Shown here piece after piece: positions 17,648 to 25,453 of a stretch of 64,000 nucleotides of DNA. A model generated the notes under the pieces. The model searched no databases. It was not told where the DNA came from and saw nothing but the letters and a program-made list of their open reading frames with translations. The stretch is from Methylobacterium sp. Leaf117 (GTDB lineage: Bacteria; Pseudomonadota; Alphaproteobacteria; Rhizobiales; Beijerinckiaceae). Every line of letters starts with the position of its first letter. Within the stretch, counting starts at the first letter, position 1. The stretch lies in assembly GCF_001422985.1 (NCBI RefSeq), contig NZ_LMNL01000034.1, positions 579,188-643,187 on the forward strand, in the 5' to 3' direction. A program made the translations under genes and the position numbers.

Positions 17648-19057
17648 ATGGAAGTCGACGCGCTCCTGCTCTCGCGCATCCAGTTCGGCTTCACCATGGC
17701 CTTCCACATCATCTTCCCGGCCTTCACCATCGGGCTGGCGAGCTTTCTCGCCCGCCTGGAAGCCCAGTGGCTGTGGACCAAGAACCCGATGTACCGGAAC
17801 CTGTACCGGTTCTGGGTCAAGGTCTTCGCGGTTTCGTTCGGCCTCGGCGTCGTCTCCGGCATCGTGATGAGCTACCAGCTCGGCACCAACTGGTCGCGCT
17901 ACTCCGACTTCACCGGCAACGTGCTGGGGCCGCTGATCCAATACGAGGTCATCACCGCCTTCTTCCTCGAAGCGGGCTTCCTCGGGATCATGCTGTTCGG
18001 CTGGGATCGGGTCGGCGACCGGCTGCACTTCGTCTCGACCTGCATGGTGGCGCTCGGGACGCTGATCTCGGCCTTCTGGATCCTGTCCGCCAATTCGTGG
18101 ATGCAGACGCCGGACGGGTTCGTCGTGGAGAACGGCCGGGCCATCGCCACCGACTGGTGGAAGGTGATCTTCAACCCGTCCTTCCCGATCCGCTATGCCC
18201 ACATGGTGCTGGGCTGCTTCCTCACCACGGCCTTCGCGGTGGCGGGCATGTCGGCCTGGATGATCCTGCGCGGGCGCAAGGAACCGGCCGAGAAGGTGGC
18301 GGGCGCCCGGATCTCGCTGTCCATGGCCCTGTGGTTCGCGGTGATCTTCACGCCGATCCAGATCTTCGTCGGCGACAGCCACGGTCTCGCGGTGCTCAAG
18401 CTGCAGCCGACCAAGCTCGCGGCGATCGAGGCCAACTGGGACCGGCAGGCGAACATGCCCCTGCTGCTGTTCGCGATTCCCAACATGGAGGCGGAGAAGA
18501 ACGACTTCGAGATCGGCATCCCGCGGCTCGGCAGCTTCATCCTCACCCACGACTTCTCGGGGGTGGTGCCGGGCCTGAAGGACGTGCCGCGCGACCAGCG
18601 CCCGCCGGTCTGGCCCGTGTTCTATGCGTTCCGCATCATGGTGGCGATCGGCATGGCCATGCTGGGCCTGAGCCTGTGGAGTCTCTACCTGCGCTGGCGG
18701 GGCACGCTCTACACGAACCGCTGGTTCCTCAGGGCGGCGATGCTGATGACGCCGTCCGGCTTCGGCGCCGTCCTGTTCGGCTGGTTCACCGCCGAGATCG
18801 GGCGCCAGCCCTACATCGTCTATGGTCAATTGCGGACGGCGGACGCGCATTCGCCCCTGACGGTCAATGCCGTGACGACCTCCCTGATCGCCTTCCTGAT
18901 CGCCTACGCGTTCATCTTCGGCTTCGGCAGCTACTATCTCGCCAAGCTGTTGCGCAAAGGCCCCGAGCCCCTCGAGGAGGCCATGCGCGGCGGCGACGTG
19001 GCGCAGAAGCCCAAGCGTCCCCTCTCCGCGGTCAACGAAAGTCTCACCCCCGCCTGA
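17648..19057 (+). CDS. Cytochrome bd/CIO-type ubiquinol oxidase subunit I
   Basis: Subunit I of a bd-family quinol:O2 oxidase, an integral membrane protein carrying the hemes. In the 469-aa product His20, Glu100 and Glu108 (QYEVITAFFLEAGF) and His185 (IRYAHM) match the E. coli CydA ligand residues His19, Glu99, Glu107 and His186. GWFTAEIGRQP near 378 is the conserved quinol-oxidase signature. The periplasmic Q-loop is short, as in cyanide-insensitive CioA. About nine membrane helices are visible. Subunit II (cydB/cioB), normally the next gene, is absent: a convergent LuxR gene follows. It is either an orphan or paired with a subunit encoded elsewhere. Confidence 0.92.
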   Translation: MEVDALLLSRIQFGFTMAFHIIFPAFTIGLASFLARLEAQWLWTKNPMYRNLYRFWVKVFAVSFGLGVVSGIVMSYQLGTNWSRYSDFTGNVLGPLIQYEVITAFFLEAGFLGIMLFGWDRVGDRLHFVSTCMVALGTLISAFWILSANSWMQTPDGFVVENGRAIATDWWKVIFNPSFPIRYAHMVLGCFLTTAFAVAGMSAWMILRGRKEPAEKVAGARISLSMALWFAVIFTPIQIFVGDSHGLAVLKLQPTKLAAIEANWDRQANMPLLLFAIPNMEAEKNDFEIGIPRLGSFILTHDFSGVVPGLKDVPRDQRPPVWPVFYAFRIMVAIGMAMLGLSLWSLYLRWRGTLYTNRWFLRAAMLMTPSGFGAVLFGWFTAEIGRQPYIVYGQLRTADAHSPLTVNAVTTSLIAFLIAYAFIFGFGSYYLAKLLRKGPEPLEEAMRGGDVAQKPKRPLSAVNESLTPA

Positions 19058-19065
19058 GGGGCATC

Positions 19066-19090
19066 GTGGCCCGGCTCAGAGCCGGGCCAC
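19066..19090. terminator. Bidirectional-looking hairpin between convergent genes
   Basis: A perfect 10-bp stem (GTGGCCCGGC/GCCGGGCCAC) with loop TCAGA sits 9 bp past the oxidase stop codon and covers the last codons of the opposing LuxR gene. No T-run is present. Confidence 0.5.
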
Positions 19091-19753
19091 GCACTCGCTC
19101 TGGTGCTGGACCCGTCCGCGCTCGCCACCCGACCGCATGGGGCTGGCCTCGACCACCGGAGCGAGCCCGAGGTGGCGCGCCAGGGCGACGAGGTCTTTCA
19201 GGCGACCGGTCTGGGTCTTCCGACGCAGGTTGAGGCGGTGGGTCTCCACCGTGCGCACGCTGAGGTTCAGGCGGCGAGCCACCTCCTTGTTGCTGAAGCC
19301 GGCGCTGAGGAAGCGCAGGATCTCCGCCTCACGCGGCGTCAGGCCCTCGCTGGCGGGCAGCACGGCCGGCGCCGGCGTCTCGGCGCCCCGCGCCTCTGAT
19401 CGGGCGGCCAGACTCAGGATGGCGCCGCACACGTCCCGCGGCGTCGCGCTGCGGGCCACGAAGGCGTCGGCGCCCGCTTCCACCAATTGGCGCAGCAGGT
19501 CGGCGCGCAGCAGGTCGAAGCCCACCAGGACGTTTAGGCCCGGCGCGCGCTCCTTGAGAGCCGCGATGTCGGCGGCAATCGAGGCCTCCGGCTGCGATCC
19601 GACGAAGACCAGGGCGACGCTCCGCGCCGGTGCGCGCGCGAGATCCGATTCACTTAAAGTCTGCAGACGCGGCTCATGTTCGATCACCGCTCGAAAGGTC
19701 GAGGCGAACCCGGATGGCTCATTGACGATCAAGACTCCGACGGCGTCATTCAT
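19076..19753 (-). CDS. LuxR-family regulator with degenerate receiver domain
   Basis: A 225-aa NarL/FixJ-type protein. Residues about 140-200 form a LuxR helix-turn-helix (LTPREAEILRFLSAGFSNKE, then VARRLNLSVRTVETHRLNL). The N-terminal domain has the receiver fold pattern (VGVLIVNEPSGF; VALVFVGSQPEA; LLRADLLRQLVEAGADAFV), but the acidic pair and the phospho-acceptor Asp are replaced (VFVGS at the Asp position). It is therefore unlikely to be phosphorylated and may respond to a ligand or a partner protein. It lies 248 bp downstream of the diguanylate cyclase gene on the same strand and convergent to the oxidase gene. Confidence 0.87.
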   Translation of the reverse strand: MNDAVGVLIVNEPSGFASTFRAVIEHEPRLQTLSESDLARAPARSVALVFVGSQPEASIAADIAALKERAPGLNVLVGFDLLRADLLRQLVEAGADAFVARSATPRDVCGAILSLAARSEARGAETPAPAVLPASEGLTPREAEILRFLSAGFSNKEVARRLNLSVRTVETHRLNLRRKTQTGRLKDLVALARHLGLAPVVEASPMRSGGERGRVQHQSECVARL

Positions 19754-20001
19754 GCCGCATTACTCCCCGTTGTCCCGCCACGACACACCGCGACGGCCCT
19801 TGGGAGAGTCAGATCAATTTCCGTTCCAGAGCTTTATTGACCAAACCTCGGGCGAAACCCCGTCGACCTGCTTCGAAACTCGCCTGAAATCCCGCAAGAC
19901 TGTGGTGAACGCTGTGCAGATGCCCCACCCTGGTCGCGGGCCTCGTCCCGCACTGGGACAGACGACGCGGCCGGACGGTTGGGAATTCTTCGGGCGCCGG
20001 C

Positions 20002-20898
20002 TCAGCCGGCACGGGCCAGGACGAGATCGGATGCGGCGCTGACGACGCGGTTGCGGCCGGTGGTCTTGGCCTCGTAGAGGGCGATGTCGGCGCGCTTGAG
20101 CAGGCCCTCGACGGTGTCGCCCTCCGACCATTCGCTGACGCCGAAGCTGCAGGTGAGGCGGATCGGCACGCGGCCGCCGCGGATGCGCAGGGCCTCCATG
20201 GCACGGCGCAGGCGGGTGGCGATGGCCTCGGCCTCGGTACCGGCCCGGTGCGGCAGGACGATCCCGAATTCCTCGCCGCCGAGGCGGCCGACGATTCCGT
20301 CCAGCGCCAGTTCGCGGCAGACGGCCTGGATGGCGGCATCGCCGACATCGTGGCCGTACTCGTCGTTGATGCGCTTGAAGTGGTCGATGTCGAGCAGGAT
20401 CGCCGACATCTTGCCATGGTCGCCGACCCGCTCCGCGGCATCGCGCGACTTCTGCAGGAAGGCGCGGCGATTCAGGAGACCCGTGAGCGAGTCGGTCTCG
20501 GCCAGGCGGATCAGTTCGCTCTGCATCGTAGTCAGGCGCTCGGCGGCCCGCAGGCGGGCATGAAGCTCCTCCGGTCCCGGCGGCTTCTCGATGAAGTCGT
20601 CGGCGCCGCTGTCGAGGGCCTCGGCGAGGTTCCGCGCGTTGCGGGCGGACGACATCGTGATGACATAGAGCGGGCGATTGGCCTCCGCCAGCAGACGGGC
20701 GGACCAGCACAATTCGAGGCCGCCCAAGGGCCGGACCTCGAGGCTGGTGATCAGCACCCGCACCGATGCGGTGTTCTCGACATAGTCGAGCGCTTCCGCC
20801 GAGTCGGTAAAGGCCGTGACGGTGTGGCCGTTGGGTTCCAGCAGGGCCGAGATCATCTTGAGCACGACCCGACTGGTGTCGACGAGGACGATATGCAT
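20002..20898 (-). CDS. Diguanylate cyclase with altered receiver domain
   Basis: A 298-aa cyclic di-GMP synthase. Residues 1-120 form a receiver-like domain starting MHIVLVDTSRVVLKM. Its phospho-acceptor position is Ser/Leu (VLITSLEVRPLGG), while the late Lys (FIEKPPGP) is kept. Residues about 130-290 form a GGDEF domain with DSLTGLLNRRAF, ILLDIDHFKRINDEYGHDVG and an intact GGEEF active site. The RxxD inhibitory site, expected five residues before GGEEF, is absent, so product inhibition is probably lost. Activation by phosphorylation is unlikely. It is monocistronic or weakly linked to the LuxR gene downstream. Confidence 0.9.
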   Translation of the reverse strand: MHIVLVDTSRVVLKMISALLEPNGHTVTAFTDSAEALDYVENTASVRVLITSLEVRPLGGLELCWSARLLAEANRPLYVITMSSARNARNLAEALDSGADDFIEKPPGPEELHARLRAAERLTTMQSELIRLAETDSLTGLLNRRAFLQKSRDAAERVGDHGKMSAILLDIDHFKRINDEYGHDVGDAAIQAVCRELALDGIVGRLGGEEFGIVLPHRAGTEAEAIATRLRRAMEALRIRGGRVPIRLTCSFGVSEWSEGDTVEGLLKRADIALYEAKTTGRNRVVSAASDLVLARAG

Positions 20899-21018
20899 GG
20901 CGTGGCCCGACCACCTTCACGGTTGTTGACGTGAGGATGACAGGAACAGATTAACCGGTTGCCAAAGCGTCTCGAGCCGAAACATCTTCCGTTCGTGGGC
21001 GGACAGCCCTGGCCGAGC

Positions 21019-21564
21019 CTATCGGTGCGAGACGCGAACCGGGATGACGCGCGCGCCGCCGCTCATCTCGGCTGCGGCGGGCGCAGCCTGGACGGAGGCC
21101 GGCCCGGTCTGCCGTGCGGGCTCCGACCAGCGGCCCCGGCGATCGCGAACCACAACCCTGGAGCGGCCCATCGCGGACCGGGACCGGATGGTTCCGCGAG
21201 CCTCGGCGCGCGGCGCTTCGATGACATAGACGGTCGGCGTGCCCGGGCGGGTGCTGCGGATGCCCGCGACGGTCGGAATCCCGTAGGTGCCGTAGCCCCA
21301 GGCGCTCGGCACCAGCTCGCTCGGGCGGGGAACCCGCGTCAACGGTGCCCCGACATAGGCGCCCTCGATCAGCGCGCCGCCGTAGCCGTAGCCCTGGTCG
21401 TGCCCATCCGGGAAGGCCTGGCCGTAGGGCGAGCGGTGGCCATAGCCCGACGTTCGGGCGTACGCGACATCCTGGGCGCAGGCCGCGCCGGTCGCGGCGG
21501 CGAGAACCAGGGCCGCACCGAGGAGGCGGGCGCCGAGGGGCGCCGTCAGGAAGCGAGTGGTCAT
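21019..21564 (-). CDS. Secreted hypothetical protein, Gly/Tyr- and Arg-rich
   Basis: An unrecognised 181-aa exported protein. MTTRFLTAPLGARLLGAALV begins a clear signal peptide with a cleavage site near ACAQ-D (about residue 30). The mature part opens with Gly/Tyr/His-rich sequence (SGYGHRSPYGQAF, QGYGYGG) and ends in an Arg-rich basic half. The composition suggests a disordered cell-envelope protein. The frame extends 28 codons upstream to 21648, but that would bury the signal peptide. Confidence 0.65.
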   Translation of the reverse strand: MTTRFLTAPLGARLLGAALVLAAATGAACAQDVAYARTSGYGHRSPYGQAFPDGHDQGYGYGGALIEGAYVGAPLTRVPRPSELVPSAWGYGTYGIPTVAGIRSTRPGTPTVYVIEAPRAEARGTIRSRSAMGRSRVVVRDRRGRWSEPARQTGPASVQAAPAAAEMSGGARVIPVRVSHR

Positions 21565-21661
21565 GGGGGGCCGAACTCCGACGCGCGCCGATCCGGAGGA
21601 AAACCACCCCATTCCACCGGTCGTTCCCGCCTCCTGCGCAACGGACACCGTCGAAGACTGC

Positions 21662-21695
21662 TTAGGGCGCGAGGCAAGTTAGGGCGCGAGGCAAG
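21662..21695 (+). repeat. 17-bp direct repeat, two exact copies
   Basis: TTAGGGCGCGAGGCAAG occurs twice in direct head-to-tail order in the gap upstream of the Arg-rich secreted-protein gene. Its complement shares GCCTCGCGC with the 21-bp repeat at 4314. Confidence 0.85.
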
Positions 21696-21763
21696 GCGCG
21701 CCGAACGCAGCCCGGAACAGAAGCGGCCCAAGACAAAAGCAGTTCAGCACGAAACAGCAGTTC

Positions 21764-21794
21764 AAACGAAAAACCCTGCCGGGCGGCAGGGTTT
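21764..21794 (-). terminator. Rho-independent terminator
   Basis: On the minus strand AAACCCTGCC and GGCAGGGTTT form a perfect 10-bp stem with a 4-nt loop, followed at once by TTCGTTT. This is a textbook intrinsic terminator for the small secreted-protein gene that ends at 21872. Confidence 0.85.
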
Positions 21795-21871
21795 CGGTGT
21801 CTCGCGTCAAAAATCTCGGCCTCAGGTCTTGAGACTGGAAATTTTCAGCCCATCCCGTGGAGACAACCCGC

Positions 21872-22132
21872 CTAACGGCAGGTGGTGACCCGGCGCACGA
21901 TCCAGCCTTCGCCCTCGATCCACAGGCGTCGACGCGAGCGGCTGCAATTGACCGCCTCGTCCTCGGATTCCGTCACGGCCGCCACCGGTGTAATCGTCGG
22001 GCTGGAGCCGGAGGCCTTGGCCGGCCCCTGATCGGCCGCGGGTGCCGCCATGACGCCACCACCGGAGACGCCGAATCCCATCAAGAAGAAAGCGCCCGCG
22101 AGTGCGGGCATCCGCAGTCGATTTGCCATCAT
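21872..22132 (-). CDS. Small secreted hypothetical protein
   Basis: An 86-aa protein beginning MMANRLRMPALAGAFFLMGF, a signal peptide with cleavage near VMA-A (about residue 28). The short mature part is acidic in the middle (TESEDEA) and ends in a basic region with two cysteines (NCSRSRRRLW; VTTCR) that could form one disulfide. I recognise no family. An in-frame ATG seven codons upstream is possible. The intrinsic terminator 78 bp downstream supports a real transcript. Confidence 0.6.
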   Translation of the reverse strand: MMANRLRMPALAGAFFLMGFGVSGGGVMAAPAADQGPAKASGSSPTITPVAAVTESEDEAVNCSRSRRRLWIEGEGWIVRRVTTCR

Positions 22133-22295
22133 CGAAAAGTCTCGCTCGCACATCCCTCGGTGGACGTGCCCTCAACGTGTCGGGTTTGCGCAACGGCCTG
22201 CGTTGCTGCTTGAACAGTTAAGTCGCGAGCGGGCTGAAGGGTTGCAGTCAAGAGACCTGCCGGAGCATAAATCGTTGCTCGGCAACGCCGAAATC

Positions 22296-22454
22296 TCAGG
22301 GCGTCGCCGTGACGGACAACATCGGCAGCGTGATCGCCAATTCGGTGACGGCGGCCCGCGGCGTGGCCCGGTCGGACACCACCAGCGCGCCCAGCCCGAG
22401 GACGAGACTGAAGGCCAGCAGGGCCGTCTCGATCCCGCGATAGAACCCGTCCAT
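22296..22454 (-). CDS. Small single-span membrane protein
   Basis: A 52-aa protein: MDGFYRGIETALLAFSLVLG leads into one hydrophobic helix (about 10-28), then a short polar loop and a second weakly hydrophobic stretch (VTELAITLPMLSV). GGAG sits 7-10 bp before the ATG. The frame is open to 22502, but the extension is Arg-rich and has no ribosome binding site. Function unknown. Confidence 0.5.
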   Translation of the reverse strand: MDGFYRGIETALLAFSLVLGLGALVVSDRATPRAAVTELAITLPMLSVTATP

Positions 22455-22551
22455 CTCACATCTCCGGCGCTGCGATGCCCGGCCGACCGCGCGGCCCCGC
22501 ATCGCCCATGATCGCCCGGGGAGTGTGAGGGAACCGTAACCGAAGCGCGGT

Positions 22552-22899
22552 TCAGGCCCGCCCCAGCACCGCCATGTGGGCGAGGTCCGGTTCGGGCGGC
22601 TGCATCAGGGCGGCCGCCAGATGGGCTTCCAGCACGATGAGATCGCAATCCGGGTCCGGCTCCCAGCCGCAGCGGCACCCGTTCGGGCCTTCATGAGCCT
22701 GAGCCACCTGGCGGTAGAGGGCCCCGACGACGCGGGCCGCCACCTCCAGGGCCGACATCGCCGGCAATGGCGCGCGGTTCAGGCTCTGCCAGAACGCCCG
22801 GCGCAGGGCCTCGTCGAGGTGACCCTCGGGCGACGCCGACTCGGCGCAGGCCGGCCTGGCCTGTCCGGCGACCGTCCGGGCGGCATCTCCACCGCTCAC
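22552..22899 (-). CDS. Hypothetical protein, second gene of a small overlapping pair
   Basis: A 115-aa protein starting at a GTG that overlaps the stop of the upstream gene by 4 bp (GTGA). It is helical and carries a notable motif, NGCRCGWEPDPDCDLIVLEA, near residue 75, with three cysteines and clustered acids that could bind a metal. The open frame continues upstream, but the overlap with a translated neighbour and the compositional switch favour this start. No family is recognised. Co-expression with the 84-aa gene before it is inferred from the overlap. Confidence 0.55.
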   Translation of the reverse strand: MSGGDAARTVAGQARPACAESASPEGHLDEALRRAFWQSLNRAPLPAMSALEVAARVVGALYRQVAQAHEGPNGCRCGWEPDPDCDLIVLEAHLAAALMQPPEPDLAHMAVLGRA

Positions 22900-23150
22900 G
22901 CGCGCTCTCCCAATGCCCAGTTCGCAGGTTCCCAGGTCGCGGGTTCCCAGGTCGCGGGCGCCCGATCGCTCATCCCCCGGCCCTCCGCCCGCGTCCGCCA
23001 GTGCGCCGGAACCAGCGCCGGGTCCGCCTCCGGCACGCCGGCCAGCGCGTCGATGATGTCGGTCAGGCGATGCAGCCGCAGGTCGAGGGCCGAGCCGTCC
23101 CACCAGGCGAGCCGCGCATAGCCGCGCATCCAGTCCAGCGTGCGTTCCAT
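22896..23150 (-). CDS. Small hypothetical protein, first gene of the pair
   Basis: An 84-aa protein, MERTLDWMRGYARLAWWDGS, Trp-rich with a helical segment LRLHRLTDIIDALAGVPEAD and a C-terminal tandem ATWEPATWEPANW. The tandem is encoded by two exact 15-bp repeats (22928-22957). AGGA lies 4-7 bp upstream of the ATG at 23150. It is followed by the 115-aa gene with a 4-bp overlap. No family recognised. Confidence 0.55.
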   Translation of the reverse strand: MERTLDWMRGYARLAWWDGSALDLRLHRLTDIIDALAGVPEADPALVPAHWRTRAEGRGMSDRAPATWEPATWEPANWALGERA

Positions 23151-23466
23151 CGTCCTGCTCTCCCGGCGGCTTTTGTTCGGTGGAGGCAAGGTTTGAAAGC
23201 TGGCACTCGGCTTGGCAAGCAATTCAGACAAGATTGGAATTGATTGAATCTTGCATCATTCCAATATTCGGTCAGTTTTAATTTGGAGGCATTCCACGCG
23301 CGGAGAAAACGGGCCATCTTTCCGGCGCTTGCCCGGACGGACTCGGTCTCCGGCAGACTGTCGGCCCCGAACGATCGGCGGGACGGCCCCGGGCTCGGTC
23401 CGGCCGCCGCGCCGTCTCGTGCCGCACGGTACCTGGCACGCAGGCCTCAGGCCGATTCGGCCTTCG
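23151..23466. promoter_or_regulatory. AT-rich promoter region of the small-gene pair
   Basis: A gene-free gap. Positions 23215-23290 are unusually AT-rich for this genome and contain two interleaved inverted repeats: CAAGATT/AATCTTG (23229-23253) and TTGGAAT/ATTCCAA (23234-23264). They lie upstream of the 84-aa gene (minus strand) and look like a promoter with an operator. The rest of the gap shows nothing. Confidence 0.4.
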
Positions 23467-23835
23467 TCACAGGATCATCCGCATGATCATGAGGCCGAGG
23501 AGCAGACCGGCCAGGCCGAGCACCATCGAGCCCAGGATGTAGATGATCGCCGCACCGACCTCGCCGCGCTCCAGCAGCAGGATGCCGTCGAGCGCGTAGG
23601 AGGAGAAGGTGGTGAAGCCGCCGAGCACGCCGGTCGCGAGGAACAGCCGCATCGGCTGGCTGCCGCTGCGCATGGCGTACCATCCGGCGAGCACGCCCAT
23701 CAGGATCGACCCGAGGATGTTGATGCCCATCGTGCCGTAGGGAAAGCTCGTGCCGAAGCGCAGGGCGGCGAGCCCGACACCGTGGCGGGCCATGCCGCCG
23801 AGACCGGCGCCGAGAAAGACGATGAGGAACCCCAT
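23467..23835 (-). CDS. crcB: Fluoride efflux channel CrcB/Fluc
   Basis: A 122-aa dual-topology membrane protein with four helices that exports fluoride. Family signatures are GAGLGGMARHG near residue 9, YGTMGINILGSILMG near 33 (the conserved Asn), and GVLGGFTTFSSYALD near 70 (the F-box and Thr/Ser track). Single full-length copy, no duplicated partner gene. The start at MGFLIVFLGAG (23835) is fixed by the first helix; the open frame upstream is spurious. I found no fluoride-riboswitch pattern upstream. Confidence 0.94.
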   Translation of the reverse strand: MGFLIVFLGAGLGGMARHGVGLAALRFGTSFPYGTMGINILGSILMGVLAGWYAMRSGSQPMRLFLATGVLGGFTTFSSYALDGILLLERGEVGAAIIYILGSMVLGLAGLLLGLMIMRMIL

Positions 23836-24267
23836 GCGGCCGCGATCTCCCTGAAACCGGCAACCGGCCCGGATCGCTCGACAGCATACGCCCAAATTCC
23901 GCAGGTGCGCCGTCCGATCCCGGTTTGCCCCCGAGGTCCACAGGGTCGGTCCCGCTTTTTTCGCGTCGGCGGTTCGACGGTGGGAAAGTGGAAGCCGGCA
24001 CGTGAGAGACGGCAAGTGGGAGTTGGTGAGCAAGGGCCGGGAAAAGGGCCGGGAAGCGGGCGTTTTGCGGACAACGCATCGTTTCGGCGACAAGATGCGC
24101 TGCGGTTTATCTCGGATTAACCAAGTTGGGGCTGTAGTGGTCCCGTTAAGATTGATGTTTCCTCAACGGGCACCTTCGTCCGATCCTGGTTTCGCTTAAC
24201 CTTTTCTTCAGGTGTGCGCAGCTGGACCGGTGTCCGTTCGGGACTTGCGTATCCGAGTAGCGCCCGC

Positions 24268-25395
24268 ATGAACGACGCTGTGTATCCGTACGGCCGCCGT
24301 CTCCGCCGCCCTCGCCGGCCGCGCGGTCGGGTGCTGCTCCAGACGTCCCTGGTCGCGCTGCTCTGCGGCGTCTTCCCGCGCCTGACCGCGCCGGAGGGGC
24401 CGGTGCCCGCCGGACCGGGACCGTCCGTCCTGGCGGCGGTCCGCGCCCCCAGCGCCTCCGCGTGGATGCTCGACCCGACCCCGGCGCTCGGGGCGTCCGT
24501 GCCCCGGCTGGCGCAGGCTTTGCCGCTCGCGGCCACGCTGGTCCCGGCGGTTGCGCCCGCCACCGTGCTGGCGATGGTGACGCCGCGCGCCTTGCCGGCC
24601 ACGCCGATGCGGGTATCCCAGCCGATAGCGCAACCGGTGGCCCAACCGGTGGCCCAGCTCGTTCCCCTGCCGGTCCCGCGTCCGGCCGGGCTCCTGGCCC
24701 AGGTCCAGGCCCAGGTCCCGGGTCAGGCCGAGCCGGCCCGCTTCGCCCTTCGGTCCGAGCCGGCCCTGCGCGCCCTGACGACGCGCCGGACCCGGACGGA
24801 GCGGGCGCAGGCCAATGCCGAGGCCGAGCGCTCGTTCTTCGACACGGTGTTCGGGACCCGCCCGGCGCCGGACCCGGAACCGCGCACCACCCTCGCCTAC
24901 GCGTCGGTCGATCCGACCATCGATCCGGGACCGCGCCGGATCATCGAGAGCAATCCGGGGGTGAGCGCCGGCACCGCCGTCTACGACATCACCGCCCGCA
25001 CCGTGACGCTGCCGAGCGGCGAGCGGCTGGAGGCTCATTCGGGTCTCGGCGAGAGCATGGACAACCCGCGCCACGTCCATCGCCGGATGCGCGGCTCCAC
25101 CCCGCCCGGCACCTACGACCTCACCGAGCGCGAGGCCCTGTTCCACGGCGTGCGGGCGATCCGGCTCAACCCGGTCGGCGGCAGCGCGGCGATCCACGGC
25201 CGCGACGGCATCCTGGCCCATACCTACATGCTGGGCCCGAGCGGGGCCTCCAACGGCTGCGTCTCCTTCCGGGACTACAACCGCTTCCTCCAGGCCTACC
25301 TGCGCGGCGAGGTCCGCCGCCTCGTGGTGGTGGCCGGACGCGGCGATGCGGGTCCGAGCTTCGCCGAACGCCTGTTCGGCCGCGCGACGCGCTGA
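24268..25395 (+). CDS. DUF2778 L,D-transpeptidase-like protein
   Basis: A 375-aa protein with a basic N-terminus and a hydrophobic stretch (about 22-38) that may anchor or export it. A long Pro/Val/Gln-rich disordered region with VAQPVAQPVAQ repeats follows (about 60-170). The C-terminal YkuD-like domain (about 235-365) carries the catalytic His (AIHGRDG) and Cys (SNGCVSFRDY), in the pattern of the L,D-transpeptidase fold as modified in DUF2778. It probably acts on peptidoglycan in the periplasm. ATG 24268 is preferred over 24214 because the latter adds 18 residues without a ribosome binding site. Confidence 0.85.
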   Translation: MNDAVYPYGRRLRRPRRPRGRVLLQTSLVALLCGVFPRLTAPEGPVPAGPGPSVLAAVRAPSASAWMLDPTPALGASVPRLAQALPLAATLVPAVAPATVLAMVTPRALPATPMRVSQPIAQPVAQPVAQLVPLPVPRPAGLLAQVQAQVPGQAEPARFALRSEPALRALTTRRTRTERAQANAEAERSFFDTVFGTRPAPDPEPRTTLAYASVDPTIDPGPRRIIESNPGVSAGTAVYDITARTVTLPSGERLEAHSGLGESMDNPRHVHRRMRGSTPPGTYDLTEREALFHGVRAIRLNPVGGSAAIHGRDGILAHTYMLGPSGASNGCVSFRDYNRFLQAYLRGEVRRLVVVAGRGDAGPSFAERLFGRATR

Positions 25396-25453
25396 GCGCC
25401 GCGCACCGGGGGGCACGCGGCTCTCGATCGTCGGGACGGACGGCGGTTCGCCG

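Noticed and set aside
23192..23212. Sigma-54-like promoter (TGGCAC...TTGGCA)
   Set aside because: The GG-GC spacing is off by one base and it points towards the convergent crcB gene rather than a gene start.
23836..24000. Possible fluoride riboswitch upstream of crcB
   Set aside because: The conserved riboswitch core could not be found on the minus strand in the expected place.
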